Both the position numbers and the translations under genes were made by a program. A stretch of DNA of 64,000 nt, taken from Bacteroidetes bacterium GWF2_41_31 (lineage in GTDB: Bacteria; Bacteroidota; Bacteroidia; Bacteroidales; F082). Location of the stretch: assembly GCA_001769215.1 (NCBI GenBank), contig MEOL01000032.1:62001-126000 (forward strand), in the 5' to 3' direction. The notes below the pieces were generated by a model that was given only the letters and a program-made list of their open reading frames with translations, was not told where the DNA came from and did no database searches. Positions 53,196-61,794 of this stretch are shown one piece after another (the stretch's first letter is position 1; the number at the start of each line of letters is the position of its first letter).

Positions 53196-54155
53196 ATGGA
53201 AAAAACCATCATACAATATCTTGCAGAAGCCAAAAAACCACTGTTTTCATTTGAGTTGCTTCCTCCGCTAAAAGGGCACAATTTCGACAGCATCCAACAG
53301 GCCATCGATCCGCTGGTGAAGTTCGATCCGGCTTTTATCAACATCACCTACCACCAACAGGAAGTGGTGTACGAAAACCTGCCCAACAACCTGATGAAAA
53401 AGCATACCGTTCGCAAACGTCCGGGAACGGTGGGAATTTCTGCTGCCATCAAATACCGGTTTGGAATTGATGTGGTGCCACACATCATCTGCGGAGGCTT
53501 TACCCGTGAGGAAACCGAAAACGCCCTCATCGACCTCCAATTTCTCGACATCAACAATGTGCTGGTGGTGCGGGGCGATCCTCAACCAGGAACGCGCATT
53601 TTTGTGCCGGAACCCGATGGCAACGAACATGCGCTGGATCTGGTGAAACAAATCACCAACCTCAACAAGGGCATTTATCTGGACGCAGACCTCCTGAACA
53701 CGCGCTCCATGAATTTTTGTATCGGTGTGGCCGGTTACCCGGAAAAACATGGCGAATCGCCCAATCTGGACAGCGACCTTTATTTTTTGAAAAAGAAAAT
53801 CCAGGCAGGAGCTTCTTACATCGTAACCCAGATGTTTTTCGACAACCAAAAGTATTTTGATTTTGTAACACGCTGCCGCGAGAAAGGCATCATGGTACCG
53901 ATCATTCCCGGATTAAAACCCTTTACAACCGCCTCACAACTAACGGCCATCCCAAAAACTTTCAACGTGGACATCCCGGTTGATTTGGTGAAAGAAGTGA
54001 TCAAATGCAAGAACAACCAGCAGGTACGGCAGGTGGGCGTAGAATGGGCCATCCAACAATCCAAAGAGCTGTATGCGGCAGGAGTACCGGTGTTGCACTA
54101 CTATACCATGGGCAAATCGGATAACATTGAGGAAATCGCGAAGGCTGTTTTTTAA
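53196..54155 (+). CDS. metF: Methylenetetrahydrofolate reductase
   Basis: 319 residues. Reduces 5,10-methylene-THF to 5-methyl-THF, the methyl donor for MetH, with FAD as cofactor. TIM-barrel strings: FSFELLPPLKG at the N-terminus (catalytic Glu), FINITYHQQE, VPHIICGGFTREE, NNVLVVRGDPQPG and YIVTQMFFDNQKYFDFV. It is placed 18 bp after metH, so both are under the SAM-I riboswitch and form a complete methyl-supply pair. Confidence 0.95.
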   Translation: MEKTIIQYLAEAKKPLFSFELLPPLKGHNFDSIQQAIDPLVKFDPAFINITYHQQEVVYENLPNNLMKKHTVRKRPGTVGISAAIKYRFGIDVVPHIICGGFTREETENALIDLQFLDINNVLVVRGDPQPGTRIFVPEPDGNEHALDLVKQITNLNKGIYLDADLLNTRSMNFCIGVAGYPEKHGESPNLDSDLYFLKKKIQAGASYIVTQMFFDNQKYFDFVTRCREKGIMVPIIPGLKPFTTASQLTAIPKTFNVDIPVDLVKEVIKCKNNQQVRQVGVEWAIQQSKELYAAGVPVLHYYTMGKSDNIEEIAKAVF

Positions 54156-54160
54156 TGATT

Positions 54161-54330
54161 TTCACCGCAGAGGCGCTAAGACGCTGAGAAATTGTCATTC
54201 AAAACAATGGGAATTTAGCCCTTGTTGCACTCGTCTGCCTTAGGCATGAAACGTGGGTAAGATCAGAATGTGCATAACGATATAGTTTGCGTCGAAAATC
54301 TCTGCGCCTCTGCGTCTTTGCGGTTTACTT
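54161..54330. repeat. CGCAGAGGCGC palindromic repeat element
   Basis: Arms ACCGCAGAGGCGCTAAGACG (from 54164) and CTCTGCGCCTCTGCGTCTTT (from 54300) are imperfect inverted copies about 110 bp apart. A half-copy of the same sequence family is at 61391-61421. Non-coding, between metF and rbfA. Confidence 0.6.
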
Positions 54331-54359
54331 TTTAAAACCCTTCATATCCAAAAAAAAAC

Positions 54360-54367
54360 TAATTTTG
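54360..54367 (+). promoter_or_regulatory. Candidate -7 box abutting rbfA
   Basis: TAATTTTG followed by CCCC and ATG 54372. It fits TAnnTTTG but leaves almost no leader, so the mRNA may be leaderless. Same arrangement as before the DUF3109 gene. Confidence 0.35.
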
Positions 54368-54371
54368 CCCC

Positions 54372-54710
54372 ATGGAATCAAAACGTCAACAACGGATAAA
54401 TCAGCTGCTTCAGCAGGATTTTAGCGAACTTTTTCAACGCGACTTTGTCCACCTTGGATTGGGTGCCATGATCTCGGTAACCAAAATTGTGGTCACCCCC
54501 GATTTGTCTACGGCAAAAGTCTATCTGAGCCTTTTTGCCACCAAAAACAAAGAAGCCGTCATCGCCAATATCCGTAAGCATACCAGCGAAATCAGAGGGA
54601 AGCTGGGAGCCCGTATCCGCCATCAGCTCAGGATTGTTCCCGAGTTGTATTTTTACATCGACGACTCCCTCGACTACATCGAAAACATCGAAAACCTGCT
54701 CAAGGAATAG
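54372..54710 (+). CDS. rbfA: Ribosome-binding factor A
   Basis: 112 residues, KH-like fold. Assists maturation of the 30S subunit. Family strings: SKRQQRINQLLQQDFSELFQ near the N-terminus, ISVTKIVVTPDLSTAKVYLSLF, and IRHQLRIVPELYFYIDDSLDY at the C-terminus. Typical length. The next gene, a methyltransferase, starts 53 bp later on the same strand. Confidence 0.93.
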   Translation: MESKRQQRINQLLQQDFSELFQRDFVHLGLGAMISVTKIVVTPDLSTAKVYLSLFATKNKEAVIANIRKHTSEIRGKLGARIRHQLRIVPELYFYIDDSLDYIENIENLLKE

Positions 54711-54763
54711 TTAAAACCAACAGGTATTTTTGATCTAATCTCTTACCTATAGTACCCACTCAA

Positions 54764-55594
54764 ATGAAATACGATCCCATAAAACGAAAACTTGGCGTAG
54801 TATTTAACAGCGCTCCGTTTCTCCGAAAACTCTTTTATCACCTGCTCGACCTGCTGTTGCTGCGTTCGTGGCACATTCGCAAAGAAGTAAAATTGTGGGC
54901 TAAATCGGTCAGTGGCAAACAGATGATTCTGGATGCCGGCTCCGGTTTCGGTCAATACGACTACTACCTTGCCTCCAAAAACAAGGACTGGACCATCAAA
55001 GGCGTGGATGTGAAACAAGAACAAATAGACGATTGCAACCAGTTTTTTAAAAAAATAGGGTTGACCAATGCCGCTTTCGCGGAATCCGACCTCACCAAAA
55101 TCAAAGAATCCGACAAATACAACCTGGTATTGTGTGTGGATGTGATGGAACACATCGAAGAAGACGAACTGGTATTCAATAACTTCTACAAAGCCCTCAA
55201 ACCTGAAGGCATGTTGCTGGTTTCCACCCCGTCAGATCAGGGTGGCTCGGATGTACACCACGATCACGACCACGATGACCATCACGATGGCGCTCAGGGT
55301 TTTATCGACGAACATGTGCGCGATGGCTATGGCATTCAGGACATTACAGACAAACTGAAAAGAGCCGGATTCTCCCGGTCAGAAGTTTATTATCAGTATG
55401 GCCCTCCCGGCAAAATCGGTTGGAAACTCAGCATGAAATATCCAATCATGATGTTGAATACCTCTGCCATGTTTTACATTGTGCTGCCATTTTACTACCT
55501 GGTTACCTTTCCATTTGTGTTGATCCTCAACGCCATGGATGTTGCCAATACCCATAAAACGGGCACCGGCCTGGTGGCCAAAGCCTGGAAATAG
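54764..55594 (+). CDS. SAM-dependent methyltransferase with His/Asp-rich loop
   Basis: 276 residues. Class I Rossmann methyltransferase: motif I LDAGSGFGQYDYYLA (about 56-70), acidic VDVKQEQ (81-87), motif IV YNLVLCVDVMEHIEEDE (119-135) and LKPEGMLLVSTPS. An unusual run of His and Asp (VHHDHDHDDHHDG, about 164-176) follows, which could bind metal. The C-terminus has a hydrophobic segment (about 222-250), so it may sit on the membrane. The start codon of the LtaS-like gene follows its stop by one base; the pair is an operon. Substrate unknown. Confidence 0.82.
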   Translation: MKYDPIKRKLGVVFNSAPFLRKLFYHLLDLLLLRSWHIRKEVKLWAKSVSGKQMILDAGSGFGQYDYYLASKNKDWTIKGVDVKQEQIDDCNQFFKKIGLTNAAFAESDLTKIKESDKYNLVLCVDVMEHIEEDELVFNNFYKALKPEGMLLVSTPSDQGGSDVHHDHDHDDHHDGAQGFIDEHVRDGYGIQDITDKLKRAGFSRSEVYYQYGPPGKIGWKLSMKYPIMMLNTSAMFYIVLPFYYLVTFPFVLILNAMDVANTHKTGTGLVAKAWK

Positions 55595-55595
55595 C

Positions 55596-57572
55596 ATGAG
55601 CGGGTATTTTTACCAAATAGGCTTGTTAATCAAGCGGCTGCTGCTAGCACTGTTCCTTTTTTTCATCGCCCGCTTGTTTTTCTATTTCTTCAACGTTGGA
55701 CTCTATCAGGACATCCAGGTCACGGAGCTCATCCGCATTTTTATCATTGGTATGCGTTTCGACGTATCGGTGCTGATCTATTTTAATATGCTGTTCATCC
55801 TGCCACAGATTCTGCCTTTGGGCAGTATTTTGATGAAAAAAGGGTTCCAGCTTGGTCTGAAAGTATTATTTGTTTCAGTCAATATTTTCTTGTTGATCGC
55901 CAACATGGCTGACTCGGTGTATTTTCACTTTGTGCAAAAACGGTCCACCGCCGATGTGTGGAAGTTTATCGTGATGAGCGATGATGTGAAGGTACTTCTT
56001 CCGGGATTTATTGCCGATTACTGGTATGTATCGGTGTTGGCTGTGGTGGTAATGGTTTTAGTTTGGAAGATTTATCCAAAAGTCAACCAAAAAAAGGGAA
56101 AAAGAGCGAATGAAAAAGATACCCGCAGACCTGTCTGGTTTAATATTTTGGTCAAAGGACTAACACCCGTTCTGCTGTTGGGATTATCGCTGATGGGTGC
56201 CCGGGGCGGAGTTCAGTTGCGGCCGTTGGCCATCATGCATGCCTCCAAATCGGTATCGGTTGCCCATATGCCGCTGGTGCTGAATTCGGTATTCACCGCC
56301 ATGACCACCTACGGTCACGATGAACTGACCCCGGTAAACTTTATGCCCGATGAAAAAGCAATGAACATATACCCGGTGGTACATCATTTTGGGAAAAGTG
56401 GTGTTCCCAATCCAAAAAATGTGGTGGTACTTTTGCTGGAAAGTTTTTCGCGCGAATACGTAGGCTTTTTAAATGGATATAAAGGGTTCACCCCGTTTCT
56501 GGATTCCCTTTCGCAACATGCACTGGTGATGGACAGTGCGTTTTCCAACGGATTGCGATCCATCGATGCCATTCCTGCGGTGGTGATCGGGCTTCCTGCT
56601 TTGATGGACGATCCGTATATCACTTCCGTTTACAGCACCAACAAAACGCGGGGGTTGACACAGATTCTCAACGAAAAAGGATATAGAACCGCGTTTTTTC
56701 ATGGCGGCACCAATGGCACCATGGACTTTGATGGGTTTGCCGGTTATGCCGGATTTCAGAATTATTATGGCCGACAGGAATATAACAACGATGACGATTA
56801 CGATGGGTATTGGGGCATTTACGATGAGCCTTTTCTGCAATTTATGGCACAGAAGCTAAACACCTTTCAACAGCCGTTTTTTGCTTTTGAGTTTACGCTG
56901 AGTTCGCATTATCCATACCATGTTCCTGAGCAGCATCAGAAGCGTTTCCCGGAAGGTGATTTGCGCATCCACCGTGTGGTTCGCTATTCGGATTATGCCC
57001 TGAAAAAGTTTTTCGAGAAAGCCAAAACCATGTCCTGGTACAACAACACCCTGTTTGTCATCCTGGCTGATCATCCTGCCCAGTCGGTGCTGGTTTCGGA
57101 TAAGGACAAGGTACAGGAACCCGGTGCCAGCCTCACTTCTGAACAATTGAGTTATTACAAAAATACTTCGGGGCGCTATGCCATTCCGATGATGTTGTTT
57201 GCTCCCGGCGACAGCACACTGGTTGGAGTTGATCACCGCACCGCCCAGCAAACCGATGTTGGTCCCACCATCCTAGATTATCTCAACTTTGAGGATACAG
57301 AAGTCGCCTTTGGCAGCAGCCTGTTCAATACCGCGGCTCCCCGGTTGGTGGTGCAGCCCGTTAGCGGGATGATGCAGATTACTTCCGGCAGTTACAGCTT
57401 GTTGTTTAATGGGGACGAAGCCACGGCACTATTTAACAACATGTTAGATCATTCCCACAATCGCAACCTGATTGCAGAACAGCCCTTAATTGCGGATAGC
57501 CTGGAGCTTCAGCTCAAGGCATTTTTGCAGCAATACACCAACAGGTTGGTGAATAATCAATTAAAAGATTAA
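55596..57572 (+). CDS. LtaS-like alkaline-phosphatase-superfamily enzyme
   Basis: 658 residues. About five N-terminal helices (to about 185) and a periplasmic sulfatase-fold domain (about 245-600): VVVLLLESFSREYVGF (metal Glu), SNGLRSIDAIPAV (nucleophile position is Ser rather than the Thr of Gram-positive LtaS), FFHGGTNGTMDFDGF, SSHYPYHVPEQH and LADHPAQS (metal Asp-His). The Bacteroidota group probably transfers a phospho-alcohol group in the envelope, but Gram-negatives lack lipoteichoic acid, so the acceptor is unknown. The frame is open from 55539 but ATG 55596, one base after the methyltransferase stop, gives the first membrane helix. Confidence 0.87.
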   Translation: MSGYFYQIGLLIKRLLLALFLFFIARLFFYFFNVGLYQDIQVTELIRIFIIGMRFDVSVLIYFNMLFILPQILPLGSILMKKGFQLGLKVLFVSVNIFLLIANMADSVYFHFVQKRSTADVWKFIVMSDDVKVLLPGFIADYWYVSVLAVVVMVLVWKIYPKVNQKKGKRANEKDTRRPVWFNILVKGLTPVLLLGLSLMGARGGVQLRPLAIMHASKSVSVAHMPLVLNSVFTAMTTYGHDELTPVNFMPDEKAMNIYPVVHHFGKSGVPNPKNVVVLLLESFSREYVGFLNGYKGFTPFLDSLSQHALVMDSAFSNGLRSIDAIPAVVIGLPALMDDPYITSVYSTNKTRGLTQILNEKGYRTAFFHGGTNGTMDFDGFAGYAGFQNYYGRQEYNNDDDYDGYWGIYDEPFLQFMAQKLNTFQQPFFAFEFTLSSHYPYHVPEQHQKRFPEGDLRIHRVVRYSDYALKKFFEKAKTMSWYNNTLFVILADHPAQSVLVSDKDKVQEPGASLTSEQLSYYKNTSGRYAIPMMLFAPGDSTLVGVDHRTAQQTDVGPTILDYLNFEDTEVAFGSSLFNTAAPRLVVQPVSGMMQITSGSYSLLFNGDEATALFNNMLDHSHNRNLIAEQPLIADSLELQLKAFLQQYTNRLVNNQLKD

Positions 57573-57784
57573 GTGGGGAAGTCTCAAGAATAATTATGAT
57601 GAGCAATCTTTTGAGATAGATCAAGACCGATCTCGTAAAGGCGCTTCCCTGATCTGAAAAAAAATTCAGCTTTAAATAACATGTCTGATTGTTGGTTGGT
57701 GGATTGAGCGTACTAATGACGACTTTTAGTATTTTATTGATATTGTGAGTTATATAAAGCTGAATATTATAATAAATGCACCAA
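57573..57784. other. Intergenic tail after LtaS-like gene
   Basis: AT-rich, no gene. A weak GAGAT...ATCTC pair near 57620-57640 could be a terminator. The structured block begins after it. Confidence 0.3.
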
Positions 57785-58010
57785 TGTCCTTGTGCCGGAC
57801 GGGCATTTACTTTTCTCCTTGTTGAGAAAAGTAAACAAAAGAAACAAGTCAAAACTGATGCGCCTGCCCGCTCTGCCCAGCGTTAAGCCCTGCTAACTTT
57901 GGGGTGTATGCTATCGCATACAAACGGCAAGCGCCAAACTAAGCAGGGCTAAACACTGACCATTCACCCCACACTGCCCGCCGTTTTGACGGCCTGCCCG
58001 CCTCTTTTAT
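57785..58010. repeat. GC-richer hairpin block, non-coding
   Basis: Several hairpins in series: ACTTTTCTC-CTTGTT-GAGAAAAGT (57809-57832), GTATGC-TATC-GCATAC (57906-57921) nested inside GCCCTGCT (57887-57894) / AGCAGGGC (57942-57949), and GCCGTTTTGACGGC near 57980. GCCTGCCCG/CTGCCCGC words recur at both ends. Composition is GC-richer than the flanks. The only open frame, on the opposite strand, is short and low in coding character. It could be a dispersed repeat or a structured RNA. Confidence 0.5.
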
Positions 58011-58240
58011 TAAAATATAGTTCCAGATTTTGAGGTTTATCTTGGGAGAAAAACTCAAAATAAAAGCAATAGATACAGGAATTTGATATTTTTCATATTA
58101 TTTTGTGGACCCAAACGGGATTGGGGACTACCAACGACAATCAATTTATACAAGACATTCCCTTATCTCAACACTCATAACAACAGAATGCAGAATGGAA
58201 TAGTACCAGATGATATTTCGAATTGACTTTTAATCATTAT

Positions 58241-58273
58241 CGAATTATATTTACGATTTGTAAATATAATTCG
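58241..58273 (+). promoter_or_regulatory. Perfect operator before RHH antitoxin
   Basis: CGAATTATATTTAC (58241-58254) and GTAAATATAATTCG (58260-58273) form a 14-bp perfect inverted repeat with a five-base centre. It ends six bases before ATG 58280, with AAAAGG between. This is the layout expected for autorepression by a ribbon-helix-helix protein. Confidence 0.68.
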
Positions 58274-58279
58274 AAAAGG

Positions 58280-58513
58280 ATGATCACCTTTACCAGCACC
58301 TTGCCAGATGAGCTCCTCCTTAAGCTCAACAATATGGCTAAACGCATGTCGATGCCCAAGAACAAAATCATTGAAAAAGCCTTACAGATTTATCTTGATC
58401 AACTAACCCGGGCGGAATATGTTCAATCCTATAAACAGGCCGCCACTGATAAAGACCTCCTCGATTTGGCTGAAGAAGGCATGGAAGACTACCTGAAACA
58501 ACTCAACTCGTGA
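58280..58513 (+). CDS. Ribbon-helix-helix (CopG/MetJ-like) antitoxin-type protein
   Basis: 77 residues from ATG 58280. The N-terminal strand ITFTSTLPDELLLKLNNMAKRMSMPKNKIIEKAL is a ribbon-helix-helix fold, followed by an acidic C-terminal tail (DKDLLDLAEEGMEDYLKQL) of the kind that wraps a toxin. Known antitoxins of this type repress their own promoter. No toxin gene follows: the GTG at 58511 (overlapping the stop) gives only MKQGLDDILRY before a stop, which may be a toxin remnant. Confidence 0.78.
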   Translation: MITFTSTLPDELLLKLNNMAKRMSMPKNKIIEKALQIYLDQLTRAEYVQSYKQAATDKDLLDLAEEGMEDYLKQLNS

Positions 58514-58586
58514 AACAGGGACTTGACGATATTTTACGGTATTGAAATGGGACATTAAAGTATACGCATAAAAAAAGGTTCTTCGC

Positions 58587-59711
58587 TTATCTGATAAATC
58601 CTTCAAAATTCTCGGGTGTGATTACCTGACCTTCGCTTTCAGAGTAAGTATTGGCAAAGGTTTTTGGAAAATTATAGTTTGGCGTTCTCTTCCTTTTAAA
58701 TTCAAATGCAAAGAGCTTCCCATTTCTTTCCTCGATATAATCGATTTCCTGATGGCTGTGTGTTCGCCAAAAATAATGGTTGGCGTAGATTTTATTGTAT
58801 TGGAGAAACTTCATTCTTTCACTAATCAGAAAGTTTTCCCACAAGGCTCCGACATCATTTCTTAAGCCAATGGAGTTATAGTTTCGGATGATTGCATTGC
58901 GTATTCCGTTATCGTAGAAGTATATTTTGCGGCTCTTTTTCAATTCTGCCCTTAAATTTCTACTAAACGATCTCAATCGGAATACAATAAACGCCCTCTC
59001 CAACAGGATGATATAGCGTTCAACAGTTTCTTTATCGAGCCCTGTAATTTTTGAAAGTTCAAAATACGAAACTTCATTCCCCAACTGAAATGCCAATGCC
59101 TGAATCAGTGTCTCCAGACGATCGGGCTTTTGTATATTCTCCCAGGTAAGAATATCTTTGTAAAGATAACTGTCGGATAACTGCTGTAAAATGGCTTTTT
59201 CATCTCCGGGATTATTCACAACATCAGGATAATAGCCATATATCATTCTTTGTTCAATCAGTCGGTTTTCGGTTATCGCACCATGATAATCAACCATTTC
59301 GGAATAGGAAAGAGGGTAAAGGAAGAATTCCCACTTTCTGCCTGTCAGGGGTTCGTTAATTTTATTAGCCAATTCAAAAGCTGATGATCCGCTCGCGATT
59401 ACTTTTACATCCTCCAGATTATCAAAAATTAATTTGATGCATAACCCTATGTTCTCAATTCGTTGAGCTTCATCAATAATTAGCAACTTGTTCTTGCCAA
59501 TAAGTGATTGTAGCAAAGTACTGGTGGGATTTTTGAGCATTTGTCTGATGTCGGTCTCGTCTCCATTCCACCACAAAACATTTGAAGAATCCCGGTTAAC
59601 GATCTTCTTAAGCAAAGTCGTTTTTCCGGATTGTCTTGGCCCGAAAATAATGATTGCTTTTTTATCATCCATTCTCTCCTGAACGAGTATGTCAAGTTGT
59701 CTTGGTATCAT
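58587..59711 (-). CDS. DUF4143 AAA ATPase (copy 2)
   Basis: 374 residues. P-loop GPRQSGKT (about 25-32), Walker B LLIIDEAQ, sensor IASGSSAFEL. A winged-helix region (ELSKITGLDKETVERYIILLERAF) and a C-terminal DUF4143 nuclease-like part (YFWRTHSHQEIDYIEERNGK ... FAFEFKRKR) follow. Same architecture as the gene at 45770, about one third to one half identical by eye. It is preceded by an inverted-repeat operator of the same half-site type. Located between an orphan antitoxin gene and fumC, separated from fumC by a strong terminator. Confidence 0.85.
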   Translation of the reverse strand: MIPRQLDILVQERMDDKKAIIIFGPRQSGKTTLLKKIVNRDSSNVLWWNGDETDIRQMLKNPTSTLLQSLIGKNKLLIIDEAQRIENIGLCIKLIFDNLEDVKVIASGSSAFELANKINEPLTGRKWEFFLYPLSYSEMVDYHGAITENRLIEQRMIYGYYPDVVNNPGDEKAILQQLSDSYLYKDILTWENIQKPDRLETLIQALAFQLGNEVSYFELSKITGLDKETVERYIILLERAFIVFRLRSFSRNLRAELKKSRKIYFYDNGIRNAIIRNYNSIGLRNDVGALWENFLISERMKFLQYNKIYANHYFWRTHSHQEIDYIEERNGKLFAFEFKRKRTPNYNFPKTFANTYSESEGQVITPENFEGFIR

Positions 59712-59731
59712 TTTATATTGATCAATTCAAG

Positions 59732-59786
59732 CAAAAGTATTAAATATTCGGTTCAAACCGAAATATTCATATTAATATTTCGGTTT
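59732..59786 (-). promoter_or_regulatory. Promoter with inverted-repeat operator (DUF4143 gene 2)
   Basis: AAACCGAAATATT (59755-59767) and AATATTTCGGTTT (59774-59786) are a perfect 13-bp inverted repeat with a six-base spacer. A further half-site AAATATTCGGTT lies at 59742-59753. On the minus strand the -7 box TACTTTTG (59739-59732) lies 20 bp before ATG 59711, so the repeats overlay the -33 and spacer. Confidence 0.65.
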
Positions 59787-59810
59787 TGATCGCATTTTTA
59801 AGTATTTCTC

Positions 59811-59846
59811 AAAAAAAGCTGCCCCAAAATCCGGGGCAGCTTTTTT
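59811..59846 (-). terminator. Strong terminator after fumC
   Basis: AAAAAAGCTGCCCC and GGGGCAGCTTTTTT form a near-perfect 14-bp stem with a seven-base loop. It is symmetric and lies about 20 bp after the fumC stop codon on the minus strand. Confidence 0.88.
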
Positions 59847-59866
59847 ACAATAATTGGTTTTTTGAA

Positions 59867-61252
59867 TTATATCATCTTCCTGGGATCTACCCAAAGTGTA
59901 AACTCCTCATCGGTTAAATGTCCCAATTCCAAAGCGGCTTCACGTAAGGTGGTACCTTCGGCATGGGCTTTCTTGGCAATTTTGGCCGATTTGTCATATC
60001 CAATGTGGGTATTTAATGCGGTTACCAACATCAATGAGTTTTCCAGTTTTTCCTGTAGAACGCGGTAGTTGGGTTCAATTCCAACAACGCAATTATCGGT
60101 AAATGAAACACAGGCATCCCCCAACAAACGGGCGGCTTGTAGCAGGTTGGCAATCATCACAGGCTTAAACACATTCAGTTGAAAATGTCCCTGCATCCCA
60201 CCAATGGTTATGGCGGCATCGTTTCCGATGACCTGTGCACACACCATGGTGAGTGCTTCGTTTTGGGTGGGATTCACCTTCCCGGGCATAATGCTCGATC
60301 CCGGTTCGTTGGCCGGAAGCTGAATTTCGCCAATGCTGCAACGTGGACCCGAAGCCAGTGTACGGATGTTGTTCCCAATGTGCATCAGGCTCACGGCCAG
60401 TTGTTTTAAAGCGCCGGAGGATTCCACGATGGCATCGTGTGCCGACAACGCCTCAAATTTATTTTGTGCTGTGATAAATGGAAATCCGGTAAGTTTGGCG
60501 ATTTGCGCTGCTACTTTTTCCGAATATCCTTTGGGCGTGTTGAGTCCGGTACCGACAGCCGTGCCTCCCAGTGCCAGCTCACTTAGATGTGGCAGGGTGT
60601 TTTTAAGGGCTTTCAAACCAAAATCCAATTGGGCCACGTAGCCCGAAAATTCCTGTCCGAGCGTGAGCGGAGTGGCATCCATCAGGTGGGTGCGGCCGGT
60701 TTTGACAATGGACTTAAAAGCTTCGGCTTTTTCTGCCAGGGCATCACGCAGCTTCTGAACGCCGGGAATGGTCACTTCCATGATCAGTTTGTAAGCCGCA
60801 ATGTGCATGGCCGTAGGGAAAGTGTCGTTCGACGACTGTGATTTGTTCACATCATCGTTGGGATGGAGCGATTTGGTTTTATCGTCGAGAGAACCTCCAT
60901 TGATCACATGGCCTCTGTTGGCAATTACCTCGTTCATGTTCATGTTCGACTGTGTTCCCGAACCTGTTTGCCAGATGACCAACGGGAAATTCCCGGCCAG
61001 CTTGCCGCCCAGAATTTCATCGGCCGCTTTGGCGATCAGGGTAGCTTTTTCGGTGGCGAGGACACCCAGTTCGGCATTGGCCAGAGCCGCTGCTTTTTTC
61101 AGGTAGGCAAAAGCCATAATGATTTCTTCGGGCATGGAACCTTCAGGCCCGATTTTAAAATTCATTTTCGAGCGCTGTGTTTGTGCTCCCCAGTATTTAT
61201 CGGCGGGAACCTGTACCTCGCCCATCGTGTCGTGTTCAGTTCTGAAGCTCAT
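59867..61252 (-). CDS. fumC: Fumarate hydratase, class II
   Basis: 461 residues. Interconverts fumarate and malate in the TCA cycle; iron-free homotetramer of the aspartase/fumarase fold. Signature [17 protein letters not shown] (about 315-331), N-terminal [33 protein letters not shown] and [21 protein letters not shown]. Full length, stand-alone gene with a strong terminator. Confidence 0.97.
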   Translation of the reverse strand: MSFRTEHDTMGEVQVPADKYWGAQTQRSKMNFKIGPEGSMPEEIIMAFAYLKKAAALANAELGVLATEKATLIAKAADEILGGKLAGNFPLVIWQTGSGTQSNMNMNEVIANRGHVINGGSLDDKTKSLHPNDDVNKSQSSNDTFPTAMHIAAYKLIMEVTIPGVQKLRDALAEKAEAFKSIVKTGRTHLMDATPLTLGQEFSGYVAQLDFGLKALKNTLPHLSELALGGTAVGTGLNTPKGYSEKVAAQIAKLTGFPFITAQNKFEALSAHDAIVESSGALKQLAVSLMHIGNNIRTLASGPRCSIGEIQLPANEPGSSIMPGKVNPTQNEALTMVCAQVIGNDAAITIGGMQGHFQLNVFKPVMIANLLQAARLLGDACVSFTDNCVVGIEPNYRVLQEKLENSLMLVTALNTHIGYDKSAKIAKKAHAEGTTLREAALELGHLTDEEFTLWVDPRKMI

Positions 61253-61390
61253 GGTGATTGATTTATGTATTTGTATATAAGTTGTTTTATGTTATTACCA
61301 TTTTCGATTAATTCCATATACCTCCAAAGGGGGAATACCATTGTGGCATATTATATATCAGTTATTATTCACACTTTTCTCATGCTTCAT

Positions 61391-61421
61391 TCTTTGCGCC
61401 TCTGTGCCTTTGCGGTGAAAA
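61391..61421. repeat. Half-copy of CGCAGAGGCGC repeat
   Basis: TTTGCGCCTCTGTGCCTTTG (from 61393) matches one arm of the element at 54161-54330. It sits directly after the stop codon of the ArsC-like gene. The other arm is not present. Confidence 0.5.
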
Positions 61422-61425
61422 ACGC

Positions 61426-61773
61426 TCATCCTAAAAGAAGCCCGTCCAATTCTTCCACCGGATCACCCCAAATAGCCTTGTTTCCCTTTACAACAATGGG
61501 TCGTTTGATTAATTTCGGGTTTTCCACCAGTATCCTAATCCATTCATCCTCATTAAACTGCTGACCTTTCAGCTCACTTTTATAGTAAGCTTCCTGGGTA
61601 CGCACCATTTCCTGAGGTTTTTTGTTGAGCTTCATAAGCAACACCTTCAATTCCTTTTCGGTCAGGGGATTTTTAAGATAATCGATGATCTCCACATCAG
61701 AAGTCCTTTCCTGCACATATTGCAGTCCGGCGCGGGATTTTTTGCAATGTGGATTGTGATAAACCTGGATCAT
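61426..61773 (-). CDS. ArsC/Spx-family thioredoxin-fold protein
   Basis: 115 residues from ATG 61773. Thioredoxin-like fold with NPHCKKSRAGLQYV at the N-terminus (Cys10 in a CxxS setting), YLKNPLTEKEL, the family helix region, and the late cis-Pro strand LIKRPIVVKGNKAIWG. Members include arsenate reductase and Spx/YffB-like proteins; with no ars genes nearby an arsenate role cannot be assumed. It has a candidate promoter TAACTTTG at 61802-61795. Confidence 0.85.
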   Translation of the reverse strand: MIQVYHNPHCKKSRAGLQYVQERTSDVEIIDYLKNPLTEKELKVLLMKLNKKPQEMVRTQEAYYKSELKGQQFNEDEWIRILVENPKLIKRPIVVKGNKAIWGDPVEELDGLLLG

Positions 61774-61794
61774 GGCAACCAATTTAATGAGGTT

